This document shows positions 1 through 11,003 of a stretch of 64,000 nucleotides of DNA, piece by piece. The stretch's first letter is position 1. Each line of letters starts with the position of its first letter. The notes below the pieces were generated by a model. It was not told the DNA's origin, made no database searches, and saw nothing but the letters and a program-made list of their open reading frames with translations. A program made the translations under genes and the position numbers. Source of the DNA: Glandiceps talaboti (taxonomy: Eukaryota; Hemichordata; Enteropneusta; Spengelidae); the NCBI RefSeq assembly GCF_964340395.1, contig NC_135564.1:22685287-22749286 (forward strand), written 5' to 3'.

Positions 1-33
1 AACATCAGTACAGCGTTGCGTATGGAAAGCCAC

Positions 34-1045
34 AGCTGACTTAAGTGTGCAATTACTATTATTGTGTGTGCAAATACTATGTTATTATGTGCATTCAATA
101 GTTTATTATGTACTTACCTTACGTTATTATGTGCATACTGTATTATTCTATGTACAGTTACTATTATTATATGCGCTAACACTATGTTATTATGTGCATT
201 AAATATTTTATTATGTGCAAATCTTAAGTTATTATGTGCATACTGTATTATTATATGTACAGTTACTATTATTATATGCGCTAACACTATGTTATTATGT
301 GCATTAAATATTTTATTATGTGCAAATATTAAGTTATTATGTGCATACTATATTATTATATGTACAGTTACTATTATTATATGCGCTAACACTATGTTAT
401 TATGTGCATTAAATATTTTATTATGTGCAAATCTTAAGTTATTATGTGCATACTGTATTATTATATGTACAGTTACTATTATTATATGCGCTAACACTAT
501 GTTATTATGTGCATTAAATATTTTATTATGTGCAAATCTTAAGTTATTATGTGCATACTGTATTATTATATGTACAGTTACTATTATTATATGCGCTAAC
601 ACTATGTTATTATGTGCATTAAATATTTTATTATGTGCAAATATTAATTTATTATGTGCATACCGTTATATGTACAGTTACTATTATTATATGCGCTAAC
701 ACTATGTTATTATGTGCATTAAATATTTTATTATGTGCAAATATTAATTTATTATGTGCATACCGTATTATTATATGTACAGTTACTATTATTATATGCG
801 CTAACACTATGTTATTATGTGCATTAAATATTTTATTATGTGCAAATATTAATTTATTATGTGCATACCGTATTATTATATGTACAGTTACTATTATTAT
901 ATGCGCTAACACTATGTTATTATGTGCATTAAATATTTTATTATGTGCAAATCTTAAGTTATTATGTGCATACTGTATTATTATATGTACAGTTACTATT
1001 ATTATATGCGGTAACACTACGTCGTTATGTGCATACAGTAGTTTA
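34..1045. repeat. 105-bp satellite array, left arm of the element
   Basis: About eight head-to-tail units of roughly 105 bp, each containing several TTATTATGTGCA-type submotifs (for example ACTATGTTATTATGTGCATT). Units differ by few substitutions. Because 105 is divisible by three, frames on both strands stay open and give repetitive L/I/C-rich peptides that I do not regard as proteins. The array begins within about 15 bp of the transposon terminus, so it occupies a subterminal position. Confidence 0.9.
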
Positions 1046-1166
1046 TTAAGGGGTTTCGTTAAGATCCCCCGCTAGAGGGCCCACTTTCTCGGATTCAAAC
1101 ACGCACGCGCAGACTCGAGTTGCTGTTGTGTTATCCTTTTGTGAGCACGTCCCGTCGTCGTCTGTC

Positions 1167-1460
1167 ATGGAGTCTGTTCTGTCAGATTTAGGTCTGTCAG
1201 CTTTCACAGCACGTTTCTTGACAGAGGGAGTCACTTTCTCTCATGTGCTCGACATGACTGAGGAAAATTTAATAAGTTTTGGTGTCAGAAGATTGGGTGA
1301 CCGACTTGATTTAAGAAGTCGGTGCCGGGAAGCTTTGGGGCGGGCCGGGCCTAGCGCCTGGGAGCTGGCGCCATGGCAGAGGGTCTTACTCGTGCGGCAA
1401 CTAGATCGTCTAGTGACGTCTAGATCGAGATCTACCGTAACTAAAGGGAGAACCGTTTGA
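1167..1460 (+). CDS. Small SAM-domain protein or exon, carried in the transposon core
   Basis: The 97-codon frame starts at the first ATG (1167) and ends at TGA 1458-1460. Residues about 3-60 match the sterile alpha motif (SAM) fold pattern: SDLGLSAFTARFL (helix 1, with the common LGL start), then VTFSHVLDMTEENLISFGV (the L..MTEE.L...GV core), then RRLGDRLDLRSRCREAL (the G.R..L helix 5 signature). SAM domains mediate protein-protein, sometimes RNA, binding. The C-terminal 35 residues are basic and end KGRTV. The frame is open upstream to about 1128 without an ATG, so this could be a 3' terminal exon joined to upstream exons. GC content is clearly higher than in the flanking AT-rich arrays, which suggests a different origin. 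It may be a captured gene fragment, a transposon gene or a one-exon gene. I recognise the domain, not the gene. Confidence 0.6.
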   Translation: MESVLSDLGLSAFTARFLTEGVTFSHVLDMTEENLISFGVRRLGDRLDLRSRCREALGRAGPSAWELAPWQRVLLVRQLDRLVTSRSRSTVTKGRTV

Positions 1461-2440
1461 TTTCTGGGGGGGGGGGTATGGAGGAAGTAGGTATGGGAGC
1501 AAATTTTTTTCCCAGTCAGAGTGACAGCAATTTTTTTTTCTACTGTCAGTCCTGCATCAATTTTTTTCAAATGGAGTAGCAGTGCAATTTTTTTTTTAAT
1601 TAATCATTAAGTTTGAATGCGTTTTTCATACTTATACCACGTCACAATGGTTCACAACTGTACCTCTAAATAACTTGTTCTGTGCAAGTAGAAGAATTAG
1701 CAGTTAGTATGAAAGACGTCTGTCTACGTTAAATTACAACTTTAAATTATAGAACAGTTCCAAAATCAACTATGATCAGTACTAAACCTGCTTTTCTTTG
1801 AATCAGTCAATTCCTGTAAGTTCTCAGGGAAGATATTATTTTTTGTATTTCGTTATATTTGTTGTTCCTCAATTTTCATTGTCAACTTGAGAAAAATTTA
1901 TTTGGACATCTTTATAAGAGATTTATATTGAAAGAAAAACACTAGATTTTAACACTAGTTTAGTGACTCCTGTCTTGTTTTTTAAATTGTCTTAATTTAC
2001 AGAAACCAAATAGTCCCCTTCAGATATTGACTGTGTCATTGAGATATTGCAACAAAAATCCTGAAATATGTTTTCTTGGGTCAGAAAAGGAAAGGAAAAC
2101 TTTGTGTGCACTTGGGTTTAAAGCAGAGCTATATAGTGCATGTTTTAATGATAAGTGCTGGAAAAAAACAGGAATTTATACTTGTATTAAAAACATTTGC
2201 GGCACCGCCAAAGAATACATGAGAATAAGGTTTCCAAATTTGCTCATTTCTGGTGCATTGTGACAATTTTTTTTTTCACTTCTGTCTGTTATGACAATTT
2301 TTTTTCTCAAGCCATTACAGGATCAAAAAAAAATTTTTTCTGGTTCACCTGGAAACAATTTTTTTTTCTCAAAATCCTCCATACAGAACAATGATAGTAC
2401 TATGTTGAGTATGCACATAATGTCCTAAAGTCTGTCCATA
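1461..2440. other. T-tract-rich core segment downstream of the SAM ORF
   Basis: A G run (about 1467-1477) directly follows the SAM stop codon. Then CAATTTTTTTT tracts recur at roughly 35-bp spacing (1500-1600), and again at 2250-2380. Between them (1610-2230) is AT-rich sequence in which I see no gene; a 78-codon frame at 2027-2263 has no recognisable features. The 1430-1600 part recurs inverted at 15378-15537, so it is a dispersed module. Confidence 0.6.
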
Positions 2441-3345
2441 ATATACTATCGCGAGTTAACGTTATAACATAGCGTTAGCACATAGAATAATAGTAACTGT
2501 ACGTTGAATAATACAGTATGCACATAATAACTTAGGGTTAGTACATAATAAACTATTTAATGCACATAATAACATAATGTTAGCACATACAATGATAGTA
2601 ACTGTACATTGAATAACACAGTATGCACATAATAACCTAAGGTTGGTACATAATAAACTATTTAATGCACATAATAACATAGTGTTAGCACATACAATAG
2701 TAGTAACAGTGAATAATAAACTATTTAATGCACATAATAACATACCGTTTGCACATACAATAATAGTAACTGTACATTTAATAATACAGTATGCACATAA
2801 TAACTTAAGGTTAGTGCATAATAAACTATTTAATGCACATAATAACATAGCGTTAGCATATACAATAATAGTAACTGTACATTGAATAATACAGTATGCA
2901 CATAATAACTTAAGGTTAGTACATAATAAACTATTTAATGCACAATAACATAGTGTTAGCACATATAATAATAGTAACTGTACATAAACTATTCAATGCA
3001 CATAATAACATAGTGTTTGCACATACAATAATAGTAACTGTACATAATAAACTATTAAATGCACAAACTAACATAGTGTTTGCACATGCAATAATAGTAA
3101 CTGTACATAATAAACTATTAAATGCACATACTAACATAGTGTTTGCACATACAATAATAGTAACTGTACATAATAAACTATTTAATGCACATAATAACAT
3201 AGTGTTTGCACATACAATAATAGTAACTGTACATAGAATAATACAGTATGCACATAATAACTTAAAGTAAGCACATAATAAACTATTGAATGCACATAAT
3301 AACATAGTATTTGCACATACAATAATAGTAATTGCACACTTAAGT
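2440..3345. repeat. Satellite array, right arm, inverted relative to the left
   Basis: Tandem units built from TGCACATAATAACATAG and TACAATAATAGTAACTGTAC, the reverse complement of the submotifs in the left array. Units here are shorter and more diverged, with some deletions (about 60-bp spacing at 2960-3230), so the two arms have evolved separately in copy number. Confidence 0.85.
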
Positions 3346-3363
3346 CAGTTGTGGCTTTCCATA

Positions 3364-4167
3364 GTTGCGTCTTTTTATGTTGATTTCGACAATGATTCAT
3401 GCTATGTACCAAAATAAAAGCAATCGACTTTCCGTAGTCTTATTGTTCAAAAACAAAAACAAAACAAAATATTATCATGAAGCTGACTTGCTTTCTTTAT
3501 ATCAGTTCAAACACAATTTTCGATTTCACTTTGATCATGACCCACAACCGGGGAACTCCTAAATCGGTCAGGGAACTCAGTTATATTTACATGCTTACTG
3601 GCTCGGTAAAGGTTATTATTGTGATGGGCAAGTTTAGTGTGTATACTAGTATTTTTTTGGAGTGTTGTGTTTTTTGGTTCATTGTGCACGATTGAAATAG
3701 AAACAGGTGAAATGCACATAAAATCGTAAGTGCTAATTCGTATTGGGGAAGGAAACGAGGTCAAGTCAAGTAATCTTTCAAAAAACTACCCGAAACAGTG
3801 TGTCATGGTGCCGTATATCGTCTACCACTATTTTTGTCTCTTAAAATAAAATATAATTTGAACATGCTGAAGAGAACTATGGCTAGGCATGTCTTACAGT
3901 GCAATTTTTTGTCTCATTTATTTATTCATTTTGTTTTGATTTTTGACGTGGGAGCGTGAGGTATTCACTGCACTGTGCGTCTGTGCTATGTCCATATGAA
4001 CGTGTTTTCGCCGCGATGTGTGTAATTTTCCAGGTAGACACAACATCATTGTTGCGTCTTTTTATATTGACTGCGTCAGTGGTACATGGTATTGTATCAA
4101 AACAAAAGCAATCAACTCTCGGTAGTCTGCTTGGAAGCAAGATAAACAATCCGGACTACCATGCATT
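3364..4167. repeat. Dispersed repeat family R700, two partial copies (+)
   Basis: Positions 3370-3770 and 3771-4167 are consecutive partial copies of a roughly 700-bp repeat. Other copies lie at 12341-13070 (inverted) and about 45290-45760 (+). Shared landmarks are CTTTTTATGTTGATTTCGAC, GGGGAACTCC, GGAAACGAGGTCAAG, GAACATGCTGAAGAGAACT and AATTTTCCAGGTAGACACAA. The IS3EU-like element interrupts the first copy. No coding potential is seen. Confidence 0.75.
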
Positions 4168-5500
4168 ACAAAATATTTGCAATGCCCCTTTCTGTTTTTA
4201 AGTCAACTTCCTGTAAATTTTAGCAACTTGTAAATTAATGATTATTCCTAGTCGTTCGGCAAAGTCATGTAAACAATAAACTAGTGAGTTGGTTGCTTTC
4301 ATTGCCTATCATTTTGTGTATATGATGTGTGTACGGCATGCTGCATACACACATAAATGCAGTGCACATAACATGCGTGATTCGCGTGATAACTATAGCT
4401 ACATTGTAATACATTCTAGTGACGTCAGTCGTCTTGCACGCGCAAATATTACAGTCGCCATCTTGATAATTCTGCACTTGTCAGCAATCTTCACGACTGA
4501 GAAATTCTGGATAATAATATTGATATTCCTGTAACAATCGATGTATAGTGATACTGTGATCGATCCCAACTGTATTGTGTCCTTATCGTTTGAGTTTGGC
4601 ATGTGTCACTGGGACCCGGAAATATGTACGTACGCATGCACATCATGTTGTCAGTTGAGTTGAGAATTTAAAAGCAGATGATATTTTGTTGGATAAAATC
4701 CAAGTACAAACAATAATATACAGTATGGAGTCAACGATCATGTCAACTTGTACTCAAATGTGTGTGTACACTTACTTTGAAGATTTTGTGATAAAAGACT
4801 TAACCACGCTGCGTAAATGGAATTGTCAAGAACTGGTGGTATTTTAAGTATTTACAATTTATTCTGGTGATTTTAGAGTTTTAGAATTGCATAGGTTTGA
4901 TACAGATAATTTCAAAAATCATGAAACCTTGTTACAACATATATCACCAACCCATACATTCAAACAGCAATGATGTTTTTTCCTAAATTTGAAATTTTTA
5001 AAGTGTTTTATGTCTAATTTTTCAAAAAATCACATAATATGGTTATTTTGGTTACCATGGCAACTGATGTTCATTAAATGACCACTGTTTTTGAATTCGT
5101 CATGACAAACTACCCTTGGTAGTGGGGTCAATGTGCAAATAAAAAGATATTTATCAGATTTATAATGTTATTTGTGAGATGTATGTGTATATAATGAAAA
5201 CATAATTTTCACGTCTACCACACATTTCCATGGAAACAGCTATCCAATTTTAACAATTTATGTTACACCAGGTACCACTAACTCATACATGTCTAATGCA
5301 AGGGTATTTTTTCACTGTATTATCTTTTTTTTCAATGTTTTATGTCAAATTTTGGAAAAAATGGTTAACATATTATGGTGGTTTTGGTTACCATGGCAAC
5401 AGATGTTCATAAAATGACCCCCTTTTTTGAAGTCAGCATACAAAACTACCCCAGGTAGGGTGGTTAATATACAAATAAACTTGATTATTGTAAAAATTAG
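4168..5500. repeat. Left arm of a 5.8-kb inverted-repeat structure
   Basis: This arm, beginning AAAATATTTGCAATGCCC, reads as a diverged inverted copy of 8690-9975. Matching landmarks in order include ATTAATGATTATTCCT, GTGAGTTGGTT, GAGAATTTCTGGATAAT-like sequence, TGTACTCAAATGT, TTTTGTGATAAAAGAC, GGTTACCATGGCAAC and AAACTACCCCAGGTAG. The inner part holds a roughly 330-bp tandem duplication (around 4960-5150 and 5300-5490), mirrored in the other arm. I see no gene in it. Confidence 0.75.
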
Positions 5501-5559
5501 TATTATTATATACTTATTTTATAATTATTTTATAATTATTATTTGACTTTATTTAAACT

Positions 5560-6463
5560 CGATAGACTGTTGGGCCAAAGGATCTTCTCACACAGTATCG
5601 AGATAAAAATATACAATATATACATTAAAAATACCAAGAAGTAAAAATACAAACGAATAAAATGAATACAAAAGGCTGTAAAATGACAAAAGCCAGAAGA
5701 GCAACAAGACGACTACAAAACTAACAAATTTTCTAAAAGATTACATTTACATGTACGTTTAAAAGACTGAAGAATTCTGCAGGATTTGACATCAATACTT
5801 AAATCATTCCATATTTTAACACTGTTATATCTAAAACTCTTCTTAAAAATCTGTGTTCTGTGTTTTTGGAATGTATAGTTCATCTCTGGCTGCAGCACGT
5901 GTATTACGAGTATGCACTTCTTGAATACTTCTAAAATCATTGAGATAATTTGGAGCAAGGCTATTCTGGACTTTGTGGCTTCATTGTAAATGATTCGTTT
6001 TCTAAAAGGAAGCCATTGTAGAGACTCAAATAAAACATGGCTTGGTGTATTGAAATCAGAGTCTAAGAGTACTCTTGCAATAGCTTTCTGTAGTCTTTCA
6101 ATACGGAGTAAAAGTGTGTTGGAACAATGTCCCCATATAAAGTGGGGTAATATAAAACAATTGTAAAAAGTAATTTTTGCTGTCTGAGTTAAAAAAAGTT
6201 CTAATACGTTTGAGGTGATGTAGTTTGAAAGCCACTTTACTACATACAGTGTTCACTTGCTTTTCCCAGGTCAGTGTATCATCAATATTTGCACCCAGGA
6301 GCTTTTCATTTGAAATACATTCTAGCTTATTACTGCCACATGTGACATTGAAACAATTATTCATTCTCGCTTTTTTCTGAGATGTTCCAATGACCATCAC
6401 GTTGGTTTTCTGCAAATTTAAACACATACTATTACCTTCACTATGAAAGCCAGTAAGGGACAT
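5560..6463 (-). pseudogene. Degenerate non-LTR retrotransposon (CR1/Jockey-like) 3' end
   Basis: Minus-strand frames resemble the region after the reverse-transcriptase catalytic core. The segment at 6098-6463 has LNLQKTNVMVIGTSQKK (the usual N..KT..M..G motif), then EKLLGANIDDTLTWEKQVN (the .LG..ID..L.W..H motif). After a frameshift, 5713-6000 continues with WLPF.KR, SVKIWNDLS and SFKR-like positions typical of LINE C-termini. The catalytic part is absent, the frame is broken and the AT-rich 3' tail lies at about 5490-5560, so this is a dead 5'-truncated copy. It sits in the spacer of the large inverted repeat. Confidence 0.75.
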
Positions 6464-6494
6464 TTTGTAAAATAAAAAATGAAAAATAATCTCA

Positions 6495-6690
6495 TGAGCA
6501 CGACATAATATTTTGTGTGCACGACTTACTATCTTGTGAGCACGACATACTATCTTGTGAGCACAACATACTATCTTGTGAGCACAAGATGCTATCTTGT
6601 AAACACAAGATACTATCTCGTGAGCACGACATACTATAAGTCGTGCTCACGAGATAGTATCTCGTGCGCACGACATAATTTTTGAAACAC
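6495..6690. repeat. 22-bp tandem repeat with a perfect hairpin
   Basis: About seven units of GAGCACGACATACTATCTTG-type sequence, followed by an inversion. Positions 6609-6630 and 6640-6661 are perfect 22-nt reverse complements around a 9-nt loop. The inverted unit and its neighbours carry the self-complementary word CTCGTGCGCACGA. Confidence 0.85.
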
Positions 6691-8689
6691 TTTAACACAT
6701 CCTAAGGAGTCCTAATTTCTGATTGGACAATACCTTGCATTCAATGGCCACATAGTTAATCAATTTTGTTTCTCCTATATTCAAGTGAATGATGACTCAA
6801 TCATCGAATACCAATGTCCAACTGTTGCCATTTGTCATTTCGCTTACATCTTAGCTTGTGACTGAAAACAGTAATAGAATAGTGATACTGTGAACCCTGA
6901 AATTATTTGCCCATTTTGAAATTCACGCAATTTCGCGCTTGATCGAAATTAAAACTGCATGGATGTATTTTATTTTGAGACATAAGTCAGCCTTGTGACA
7001 TCATTTTCATATGATGTTACTACTGTTACTATGCATATTGTGAGTATGTCAGTCATCTCACGTAATAAATTGATCTCAGTGAAAACTTGTCGCAACAGTT
7101 TCATCAAATCCATTGTTTTGAAACCAACTCGACTTTTTATTCTATTCGCATTTGGCGACTTGGCGAATGGGTAGCTGTAACCCTGTTTTGAACTTCATTC
7201 CAAAAAGACGCATAACAGAGACACTGACATGATTTGATTATTGTTTCACCAAACGTGTGACTGTAGCACATTGACGCCTGTTTGTTGACGGCTCCTGCTT
7301 TGAGAGTGAGCTTTGACTGCTTCTAGACTTTCGTATTTTTTGATCTGGTAACTTGTCTACTTAATTGTACTAATTAACACCAACAATACATTTGTCACAA
7401 ATCACCACTGTTACAGTGTGTTAAATTCGCAGTTGTAACAATAGAGGACTGCAATTGACGGATGCCCACAAAGCCATACTGCCCATCAATTGGTGTCAAA
7501 TTCCATTGTTCTCAACACCTTGTTAATGTTCATAAAAAGCACTGACTGCCTCGCACTAAACTTAAACTGCACATAACCACCTTGATCTCCCTGAGCGCGA
7601 AAAAAAGAATGCGCGTTAATTTCCTGGTTCACAGTATTATAAACTAGCCTAGAAAATGCAAAGTTCGTATTAGAATACTTTTTTATGACTAGCCCACATA
7701 ATATAAATTTACGCCATCTCGTTTCAATAGGTATTGCTATCATTTTTCGTGAGAATAAGAGGGTTTAGTGATGAGGACATCACATTTTAGATAAGACGGA
7801 AGAATGTCATGGCTCTACGTGTTTAGTATTTTAAAAGATCATATCGTGTCTGGAAAACAATTGTCCCCAAGGCGCACTTTTGTTTCAACTTCAAGGACGT
7901 AAGCGTCATTCACGTAATTTACATATATGTATAGACAATAGACATTCCAAGTTTTCCTGTAAAGTGATTTGTAAAATTTAAGTTAGTCAACTTCTGGCTC
8001 TGGCCTTGGAGTGAGGCCGTTTTAGGCCGAACTCATCAGGGCTTTGATAAATAAAATCTATGTTCCAGTTCATACCACACATATCATCTCGTATGCAGTT
8101 TATCATTCCACTACAAGATTTGATAACAAGGTAAACATCAGACTATATAACACCATGTGGTTCATTAGAGACGTTTATTTTATAGATGGGTTACTGACAT
8201 CATGTTGTGAATTTCACAAAGAGAAAGAAAACAGACTTGTTGATTGAAGGATGTTAAGCTTAATACTTCCTTTGGCAACGTTACAAATGTTAAAGTCGAC
8301 AACGATGAGTAGGCGTTATTGCTGAGTGACGGTATCAACACAGAGGTAAAATTATGTGTGAATGCATTCATTCATTTGCACGATAAAAAGCCCATTTACA
8401 CATTTCTGTATTTGAAACCCAAACTCCAAATGCCTTGAAAACATCATCACGGTAACACTGACATAATGTATTGAAATACAGATAAATAAGCTCCCGTGCA
8501 TTGCCTTTCAAAAATCTTCTGTATTCTGAATACACTATGCACCTTGCATTCTTCCTAGAATTGTTACACAAGAATGAAAAGGTCTGTAAATATAATAAGT
8601 TCATATTTGTAGATTCCATTTTGTCCTTTATAGTAGTAATAATAATAATAATCAAATAATTAAATAAATCTTATATAATAATAATAATA
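6691..8689. other. Spacer of the inverted repeat, no assignable gene
   Basis: AT-rich unique sequence. Minus-strand frames at 7486-7743 (85 codons) and 8368-8655 (95 codons) have no recognisable motif or splice context. An AAT microsatellite lies at about 8635-8700, next to the right arm. Confidence 0.5.
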
Positions 8690-9975
8690 ATTTTGATAAT
8701 AATCGAGTTTATTTGAATATTAACCACACTACCTGGGGTAGTTTGTTATGCTGAGTTCAAGAAAGGGGGTCATGTTATGAACATATGTTGCCATGGTAAC
8801 CAAAATCATCATAATATGTTATCATTTTTCTAAAATTTGACAAAACATTGAAAAAAATCAAATTTAGTAAACAAATTTCTATCTTTTTGGCATTTATCCA
8901 TTAATACTACCTGGTGTAACATAAATTGTATAAAATTGGATAGCTGTTTCCATGGAAATGTATGGTAGACGTGAAAATTATGTTGTTATATACACATACA
9001 TCTCACAAATAACATTATAAATCTGACAAATATCTTTTTATTTGCACACTGACCACACTACAAAAAAGGGTAGATTGTCATGCTGACTTCAAACAAAGTG
9101 GTCATTTAATGAACCTCAGTTACCATGGTAACCAAAATAATCATATTATGTGGATTTTTGAAAAAAAATAGACATAAAACACTTTTTATAAAAATTAAAA
9201 TTTTGAAAAAAACGTCATTGCTCTTGGCATGTACTAGTTGGTGATATCTGTTGTACCAAAGTTTCATGATTTTTGAAATTATCTGTATCAAACTCTAAAA
9301 TCGCCAGAATAAATTGTAAATACCTAAATACCAGCAGTCCTTGAGAATTCGATCTACAAAACTTGGTTTAGTCTTTTATCACAAAACCATCCAAATGTAT
9401 GTGTACACATACATTTGAGTACAAGTTGACATAGGCGACTCGATACTGTATATCGTTTGTATATGGATAGAAATTTAAAATCTGACAAAGTTTCGAAGCT
9501 TGTCTGCTGCTCTCCAACTGTAGTGACAACTCTGATGTGCATACATACATATGTACGTATTCCTGGGTCCCAAATTCAGACGATAATAGACACTGGATAC
9601 CGTTGGGGCACCCACGCTATCATCCATTCTTACAGGAATGTTGAATTTGATAAATTATCCAGAAATTCTCAATCATGAGGCTTGTGAGACATTCAGTGCA
9701 AGAAATATGGTGACTGTTACACTGTGTGCGCACGAGGCGAATGGCATCACTAGAATGTAATACAGTGTAGCTTTTTCATGAATCATGTGCGTTGCATTTG
9801 TGTATGTGTGCATGTGGTACACACATCACATACAAGTAAGATAGACAGTGATCATGATGATAGAAACCAACTCACCAGCTTTGCTGATGACGAGGAATAA
9901 TCATCATTAATTTACACTAAGTTGCTAAAATCATCGATGACTTAAAACAGCAATGGGCATTGCAAATATTTTTTC
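8690..9975. repeat. Right arm of the 5.8-kb inverted-repeat structure
   Basis: Diverged reverse complement of 4168-5500, ending GGGCATTGCAAATATTTT at about 9956-9973. The order of landmarks is exactly reversed, including GTTGCCATGGTAAC (8789-8802) and GTTACCATGGTAAC (9119-9132), TGTACACATACATTTGAGTA and CCAGAAATTCTCAATC. Small indels separate the arms, so the structure is not recent. Confidence 0.75.
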
Positions 9976-10226
9976 CGACATTTCATTGGCGAATGTTATG
10001 CAGTGTTTTTTCGGAGTGTCTGCTGATTGGCACCTGTTACTAGCATGTTGTGCTGGTGACAGGTCTGAGATTGTTATGACATCAAGGAGTATTTCTATGA
10101 AAAATAAGCACTGGTTACCTTTGATAAAATGGTTGCCTAAGTACACTGAATCCACAGAACTTTAACGATGTCTAAATGAAACTGAGATGACATATGGTTA
10201 ACGGTTATTTACGTCTACTTTCTAGG

Positions 10227-10843
10227 TAGTCCTGCTTGCATACGGAGTAATCCGGGACTCGATTCTGACAATTGTCCGTCCTATTCTCCGTCCTGCAAAG
10301 AGCCAGCCATGAAACACGGGCTTTCTAAAAATACCGGTAACTAAGGAATAAGATAGCCCAGTGGTCAAATATTAGCAGTAAATATATTATTTAGTTGGTT
10401 TAACTCGTCTTGACTGCAAAAGTCCCATTGTGGGTTACCAAAACTCTCGAAATTGGAACTTTTCAAGTTCTACCGTAAATTGATTCACAGCTCCTTACAT
10501 ACGTCGGAGCAAGTGTCTCTGGGTAATTATTCATCTCACTCACAATATCAAATATGGCGGTGTTAATGAGGGTTATATGAATGTTGCAGTTCGAACTTGA
10601 AAAGGTCCGATTCCGCTGCTGTTTGTGATCTGAGCAGGGAATACTACCGTCAGGGGAATGGAAATGGCGTAGATATTCCATTGATTGCTAATATTTGATC
10701 ATTGGGCAGGCAATTCTTTTGCAATTGGTGCACATACATTTTGCTTGTGGCCTCGTAATAGGCCGCGTACATTGCTCTTTGCAGGACGGTGTTTAGGGTT
10801 GTGTCAGTAATATAGACTCGTGCAGCGTCTGCAAGCAGGACTA
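10227..10843. mobile_element. Non-autonomous TIR element, 9-bp target duplication (Mutator-like?), copy 1
   Basis: The element begins TAGTCCTGCTTGCATACGG and ends TCTGCAAGCAGGACTA. CTTTCTAGG flanks it on both sides (10218-10226 and 10844-10852), a perfect 9-bp direct repeat. A diverged second copy at 19183-19877 shares the interior (for example CCAGTGGTCAAATATTAGCA and CCATTGATTGCTAATATTTGAT), and a short third member lies at 52111-52224. There is no transposase. Nine-base duplications are typical of Mutator-like elements; the assignment is inference from TSD length. Confidence 0.75.
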
Positions 10844-11003
10844 CTTTCTAGGGAATTGCATGACATATGTCCACGGCAGATACACGTATTTGACCTAAAA
10901 CCTGTTGTTCTGCATCTCTTTGTAACGTCGTTATTGTTGTTGTTGTCAAGATTCAGTTTGCTTCATCGTAGTATGACAAGTTGAGAACTACACGCCTGTT
11001 TAA

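Larger units (their letters stand above)
21..3363. mobile_element. Complete DNA transposon, IS3EU-like, non-autonomous, with mirrored satellite arrays
   Basis: The two ends are inverted copies: the left begins TATGGAAAGCCACAGCTGAC and the reverse complement of the right begins TATGGAAAGCCACAACTGAC, with similarity running on through about 45 bp. The hexamer GTTGCG lies directly outside both ends (15-20 and 3364-3369), as expected of a target-site duplication. The flanks join into a dispersed repeat whose uninterrupted homologue at 12341-13070 reads GTTGCC at the same point, so the insertion is visible against an empty site. Inside are two inverted tandem arrays (about 34-1045 and 2440-3345) around a unique core with a SAM-domain ORF. 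No transposase is seen. A 6-bp duplication with TAY...RTA ends fits what I recall of the IS3EU superfamily; that assignment is inference. Confidence 0.8.

Noticed and set aside
64-1075. Repetitive L/I/C-rich frames at the left edge
   Set aside because: By-products of the 105-bp satellite in the transposon arm.
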